Assembly (NCBI RefSeq): GCF_018129385.1
Contig: NZ_JAFCLN010000016.1
Coordinates: 107,457 to 171,456, forward strand
DNA: 64,000 nt
Reading direction: 5' to 3'
Origin: Bradyrhizobium lablabi
GTDB taxonomy: Bacteria > Pseudomonadota > Alphaproteobacteria > Rhizobiales > Xanthobacteraceae
Below, piece by piece: positions 60,646 through 64,000 of the stretch; positions within the stretch are counted from its first letter, which is position 1; every line of letters starts with the position of its first letter. The notes under the pieces are model-generated. The model worked only from the letters and a program-made list of their open reading frames with translations. It did no database searches and had not been told where the DNA came from. The translations under genes were made by a program, and so were the position numbers.

Positions 60646-63449
60646 GCGAAACGCCGACACCGCCACTCCCATCGCTCCCACTGCTGCTCCGCTCGCTACA
60701 GCGGGCGGGCATCGACCTCGACGCCGAGGGCACGCTCGACAGTCTCTGGCTTGCGCTGCGCATGCAGGAGCGCGCGCCGCCCGCACACACAGGCGCCTCG
60801 CCGTTGGAGTCAACGACGACTTCCGGGACGGCCCCGGCGGTCGGAGCGGACGTTCGGAGCAGCGACGCCGAGCAGCGTCGCGACAGCCTGCCCGCCCTTA
60901 TGGGCAAGTCCGCCCGTACGGGTCAGTCCGCCGGACCACCGGGACCGGCGGCGCCATCGCGCGCAATCGCGCTGCCGCGCGCCACGGCGTTGCCGGAAAG
61001 CCGTTCGCTCATCAATGCACTGCGTCCCCTCAGGCGTCGGGTGCCGTCGCCCGGAACCGCGGTGATCGACATCGAGACAACTGTGCAGCGGGCGGCAGAG
61101 GAAGACCTCTGGATCCCGAGTTTCGAGCCGGCGCGCGAGCGCTGGCTCGACCTGCTTCTCGTCGCCGATCACGGCCTGTCGATGGTGATCTGGAAGGAAA
61201 CGATCGACGAGTTCGAGCGCGTACTTCGCCACAGCGGCGCGTTCCGGAGCGTGCGCTCGTGGTGGCTGGAGTCAGATGCGGCGCGCGTCGCAGTCAATCC
61301 GCGGGGAAGAGCACCGAGTCCGGCAACGGCAGAGCGACTCACCCGCCTCGTTCGCGGCCAGGCACGCTCGATCGTTGTCGTGATCTCCGATTGCGTCGGA
61401 CCGCGTTGGCACGACGGCGAGGTGCCGCGGCTGCTGGCGAAATGGGCGAGTGAGCTGCCGGTGGCGCTGACCCAGGTGACCCCTGAGTGGTTTTGGGCAC
61501 GCACCGCGTTGGGCGATACGATCAGTTGCCGGTTCCGCAGCGTCACGCCCGCGGCAGTCAACCGTCGGTTTCAACTCGATGGGCTTCCCACCGGGCTCGA
61601 CGATCTCTCCCTGGCCGACCCGCAGCTCTTCCGCCTTCCCGCAGCGCCGCTGACCGCAGCGGCGATGGGGCGCATCGCCGGCCTCATCGCCGGCGCAAGC
61701 CGCGAGTGGGCTCCGGGCGCGATGTTTGATCTCACCTGGCAGGGCGAAGAGGTAGCGGCGCCAGCCGTTTCGGCCAGCGAGCGGGCGACACGATTCCGGA
61801 CGCTTGCGTCCAGGGAGGCCCAGCGGCTCGCCGCCTGCTTCGCAGCATCGCCGGTGCGAACGCTCGGCGTGCTTCGTCTGTTGCGCCGCGACCTCCTTCC
61901 GGAGGCCGGCCCGTTTATCGAGGCCGAAGTATTGCTCGGCGGCATCTTGCGCGTGCAGAAGGAGAATGCGCGCTGGGACCTTGGGGCCAGCCTTCCGCTT
62001 GAATTTTATCCCGACGTGCAGACGCTTTTGCTCGACAACGCGGCCGCCGCCGACGTGTTACGCGCTCTCGCGCACGCGGCCCGGGTTGCGCAGTCGGGCG
62101 TCGTGCCTACGTTCACGTCCTGGCTGGAGGATCCGTCGGCGGGCGTGGCTCAGCTCGACCCCGGTCAAAGCGAGTTCGCCAAGGCGGCAGCCGCGTCGCT
62201 GGCACGTCTCGGCGGCTCGTTCGCAAGGCTGGTCAAGCCGGGCGAGATCACTTCGACCGACGCGACATCGCTCGAAGCAGCGGCGCAAACAACAGTCGTC
62301 GACTCGCCGACCGCCGCGCCCGACGAAGCAGCACCGTCGAGCCAGCCCGCGGCGTCCCCTCAAGCAACGGATCAGCCGGAGCGCCGGGAGTACCTGATCA
62401 GCGGTCGAGTGCAGGGCGTCGGATTTCGCGCTTTCGTCCAGCAGCACCTTTCCGAACTCGGACTCGAGGGCGCCGTCGAAAATCTGCGCGACGGCCGCGT
62501 GCACGTCACGGCAGCCGGTCCGATGGCGCAACTCGATCAATTGGAGCCCTGGTTGCGCAAGGGGCCGCCTGCCTCGAAGGTCGATGACCTAGTCGTTCGA
62601 CGCGGGGATGACGTCGGGAAGGAAATCGATGCCCCACCGCGGTCGACGTCGCAGCGTGCGGCATCACCGCGCGGCGGCGCCCGGGCCGTGATCGCAATCG
62701 GGGTCAACCGCGTCGACAGCCTACCCTCCCTAAGAGGGGCGGCGTTCGCCGCGCAGCGATTTGCTCGATGGTCGACCGAGAACCAGGGAATCCCTTATGA
62801 ACGAGTGTGGCTCTTCACCGACGACGAAAAACGCGTGAGCGTCGACGAGATTTACAGAGCCATTGCGAGCTGTATTCAGAGCAACGATCTTGACCAACTC
62901 ATCGTGTACTTCGCCGGTCACGGCGCCGCATACGGACCTGGACAGGACATGTGGCTTTTGTCCGACGCATTGTCCAACGCTAATGCCGTCATCAACGTCT
63001 CGCAGAACGTGCAGCAGGCACGCGAGTCGGGCATCCCGCACGTCGTCTTTATTTCAGATACATCCCGTGAGATCGGTGGAGCGACGCTCAGACGCGTGAC
63101 GGGCTCGTTCATCTTTCCGAACGCTTCCGAGCTGACACGGGTGCGCAGCTCAGTCGACTGCTTTTTCGCCGCCCGCGTTGGCCAGAAAGCATACGAGTTG
63201 GATGGCGAAGCGGTGTTTACGAGCGTCCTGCTGTCAGCACTGTCGGGGATCGAGTCGTCTGCGCTAACAGAATACGACGGCCTTCAGGTGGTTACCTCTC
63301 GGTCGCTCTATCGCTTTCTCCAAAAAGCTGTCCCCGAGCGGCTGGCGCAGTTCGCGATCTCGGCGCAGCAGACCCCCCATATGAGCGTTGAGTCGTTGGA
63401 CGATACCTGGCTCGCCAGCTTCCCACGCAGTGAGCCCCCGACCGCCTGA
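60642..63449 (+). CDS. SAV_2336-like / vWA-like / acylphosphatase / caspase-like fusion protein
   Basis: A 935-residue protein starting at a GTG that overlaps the MoxR stop (GTGA). Residues 1-45 match the SAV_2336 N-terminal helix pair ('LDSLWLALRMQ'). After a low-complexity linker, residues 165-370 look vWA-like ('WLDLLLVADHGLSM', 'SIVVVISDCVGPRWHDG') with a degenerate metal site. Residues 582-652 are an acylphosphatase domain with 'GRVQGVGFR' (Arg596) and 'ENLRDGRV' (Asn614) intact. Residues 680-860 are a caspase-like fold with 'VYFAGHGA' (His760) but 'FISDTSRE', which puts Ser808 where caspases have Cys. The role is probably the sensor or effector partner of the SIR2 and MoxR proteins. Confidence 0.8.
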   Translation: MSETPTPPLPSLPLLLRSLQRAGIDLDAEGTLDSLWLALRMQERAPPAHTGASPLESTTTSGTAPAVGADVRSSDAEQRRDSLPALMGKSARTGQSAGPPGPAAPSRAIALPRATALPESRSLINALRPLRRRVPSPGTAVIDIETTVQRAAEEDLWIPSFEPARERWLDLLLVADHGLSMVIWKETIDEFERVLRHSGAFRSVRSWWLESDAARVAVNPRGRAPSPATAERLTRLVRGQARSIVVVISDCVGPRWHDGEVPRLLAKWASELPVALTQVTPEWFWARTALGDTISCRFRSVTPAAVNRRFQLDGLPTGLDDLSLADPQLFRLPAAPLTAAAMGRIAGLIAGASREWAPGAMFDLTWQGEEVAAPAVSASERATRFRTLASREAQRLAACFAASPVRTLGVLRLLRRDLLPEAGPFIEAEVLLGGILRVQKENARWDLGASLPLEFYPDVQTLLLDNAAAADVLRALAHAARVAQSGVVPTFTSWLEDPSAGVAQLDPGQSEFAKAAAASLARLGGSFARLVKPGEITSTDATSLEAAAQTTVVDSPTAAPDEAAPSSQPAASPQATDQPERREYLISGRVQGVGFRAFVQQHLSELGLEGAVENLRDGRVHVTAAGPMAQLDQLEPWLRKGPPASKVDDLVVRRGDDVGKEIDAPPRSTSQRAASPRGGARAVIAIGVNRVDSLPSLRGAAFAAQRFARWSTENQGIPYERVWLFTDDEKRVSVDEIYRAIASCIQSNDLDQLIVYFAGHGAAYGPGQDMWLLSDALSNANAVINVSQNVQQARESGIPHVVFISDTSREIGGATLRRVTGSFIFPNASELTRVRSSVDCFFAARVGQKAYELDGEAVFTSVLLSALSGIESSALTEYDGLQVVTSRSLYRFLQKAVPERLAQFAISAQQTPHMSVESLDDTWLASFPRSEPPTA

Positions 63450-63586
63450 AGAAGCTGCGTTGTGGATCGCACGCCAGCCGAAGCCGCAGCATGGGTTGGG
63501 CGCGGCGAACCCATCATCTCCCGGCAACAATCGACAGGTTTCGCTTCGCTCTCGCGTTCTCGCGACCCGCGGCCGCCCGTAAATCA

Positions 63587-64000
63587 AATTCTGATTTCCA
63601 GAATCAATGTCAAGCCCCTCGCGTAAAAATATTCCGCTTGTAAATTTCGGCAAATCAGAATTATAACGGTGCCCACCTCATCCCCGAGGAGGGGCGTTGG
63701 CCATCGCCACCAAACGTTGGGATGGGATGCGGTGGACGTGGGCGGCGTGCTTGACGAAGCGCTGTCCGCGTACGGCGAAGTCGTGTGGTCCTGGCGCCGC
63801 GACGCTGGCGCTAAACCTTGCGGAACTTTCCGCGAGGCGATGGTGACAACAAGCCCGCTCACCAGGGAGAGCGCGATATAAGCCGTAAAGCCATTGCGCA
63901 GGGGATGTCGGAGTGTTCTCCGCTCACCTGTATGCTCGTGTGCATTTTTTTGTTGCGCAAGCAGCGCACACGGGACCGCGGGTGCAGCGCGCACCCGGCA
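63587..64000. repeat. Bradyrhizobiaceae dispersed repeat block
   Basis: The first part, 63587-63662, is AT-rich with 11-bp terminal inverted repeats aattctgattt/aaatcagaatt and the text 'gtcaagcccctcgcgtaaa' and 'aatattccgctt', which I recognise from dispersed Bradyrhizobium elements. From about 63670 to the window end the sequence ('aagtcgtgtggtcctggcgc', 'gataagccgtaaagcc'-like) matches another very common family repeat. It continues past the window. Short frames within it are not genes. The 137 nt between the operon stop and this block show nothing. Confidence 0.6.

Noticed and set aside
63584..63994. 136-codon minus-strand frame at the window end
   Set aside because: It lies wholly within a dispersed repeat and has no ribosome site or domain.

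Overview
The window is high-GC alphaproteobacterial chromosome. It most likely comes from Bradyrhizobium or a close relative (Nitrobacteraceae). This rests on the codon usage, the abundance of solute-binding proteins and dioxygenases, and several intergenic repeats that I recognise from that family (31.36 kb, 35.40 kb, 63.59 kb onward). No rRNA, intact tRNA, complete insertion sequence, CRISPR array or prophage was found. The replicon and species cannot be fixed from the sequence alone.

Layout. 0-2.5 kb: an alpha/beta hydrolase, an EamA permease and a small secreted protein. 2.8-10.6 kb: a nine-gene minus-strand operon with a branched-chain-amino-acid-type ABC importer (binding protein, two permeases, two ATPases), a TetR regulator, a YjlB-type cupin, a flavin monooxygenase and a 94-residue protein. 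It lies between two degenerate 3' tRNA fragments and has a 14-bp inverted repeat ahead of it. 10.6-17.7 kb: an SGNH hydrolase, a PhyH dioxygenase, a MetX-like hydrolase, and a permease / hydantoinase-oxoprolinase / HExxH-protein cluster. 17.7-23.3 kb: an MHYT hybrid histidine kinase, a tripartite-tricarboxylate (Bug) binding protein, a lactonase-like metallo-beta-lactamase-fold enzyme and an orphan TIR-domain protein. 23.7-26.6 kb: a complete TRAP transporter. 26.6-30.9 kb: an OhrR-type MarR regulator with paired operators, small proteins, a second Bug protein and its likely LysR regulator.

31-42 kb is a catabolic neighbourhood: two crotonase-fold enzymes, a cytochrome P450, a gamma-glutamyltransferase, a TetR regulator with twin operators, a tautomerase-like protein, an MhpD-like hydratase, a Baeyer-Villiger-type monooxygenase, a VOC protein and a second PhyH dioxygenase. 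Together they suggest oxidation of cyclic or aromatic compounds followed by beta-oxidation-like steps; the substrate is unknown. 42-52 kb holds envelope or hypothetical proteins, a J-domain/TPR membrane protein, an MFS permease and a third Bug protein. 52.0-55.9 kb is a cyoABCD quinol oxidase operon, followed by a TPR-methyltransferase.

The standout is 57.5-63.4 kb: three translationally coupled genes (two 4-nt GTGA overlaps) encoding a SIR2 NADase-like protein with a VMAP-C-like C-terminus, a MoxR-type AAA+ ATPase, and a 935-residue protein with an SAV_2336-like N-terminus, a vWA-like core, an acylphosphatase domain and a caspase-like domain whose catalytic Cys position is Ser. This matches the logic of the vWA-MoxR-VMAP NTP-dependent conflict (probable anti-phage) systems, with an unusual effector composition. 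It is followed by a block of Bradyrhizobiaceae dispersed repeats running to the window end.
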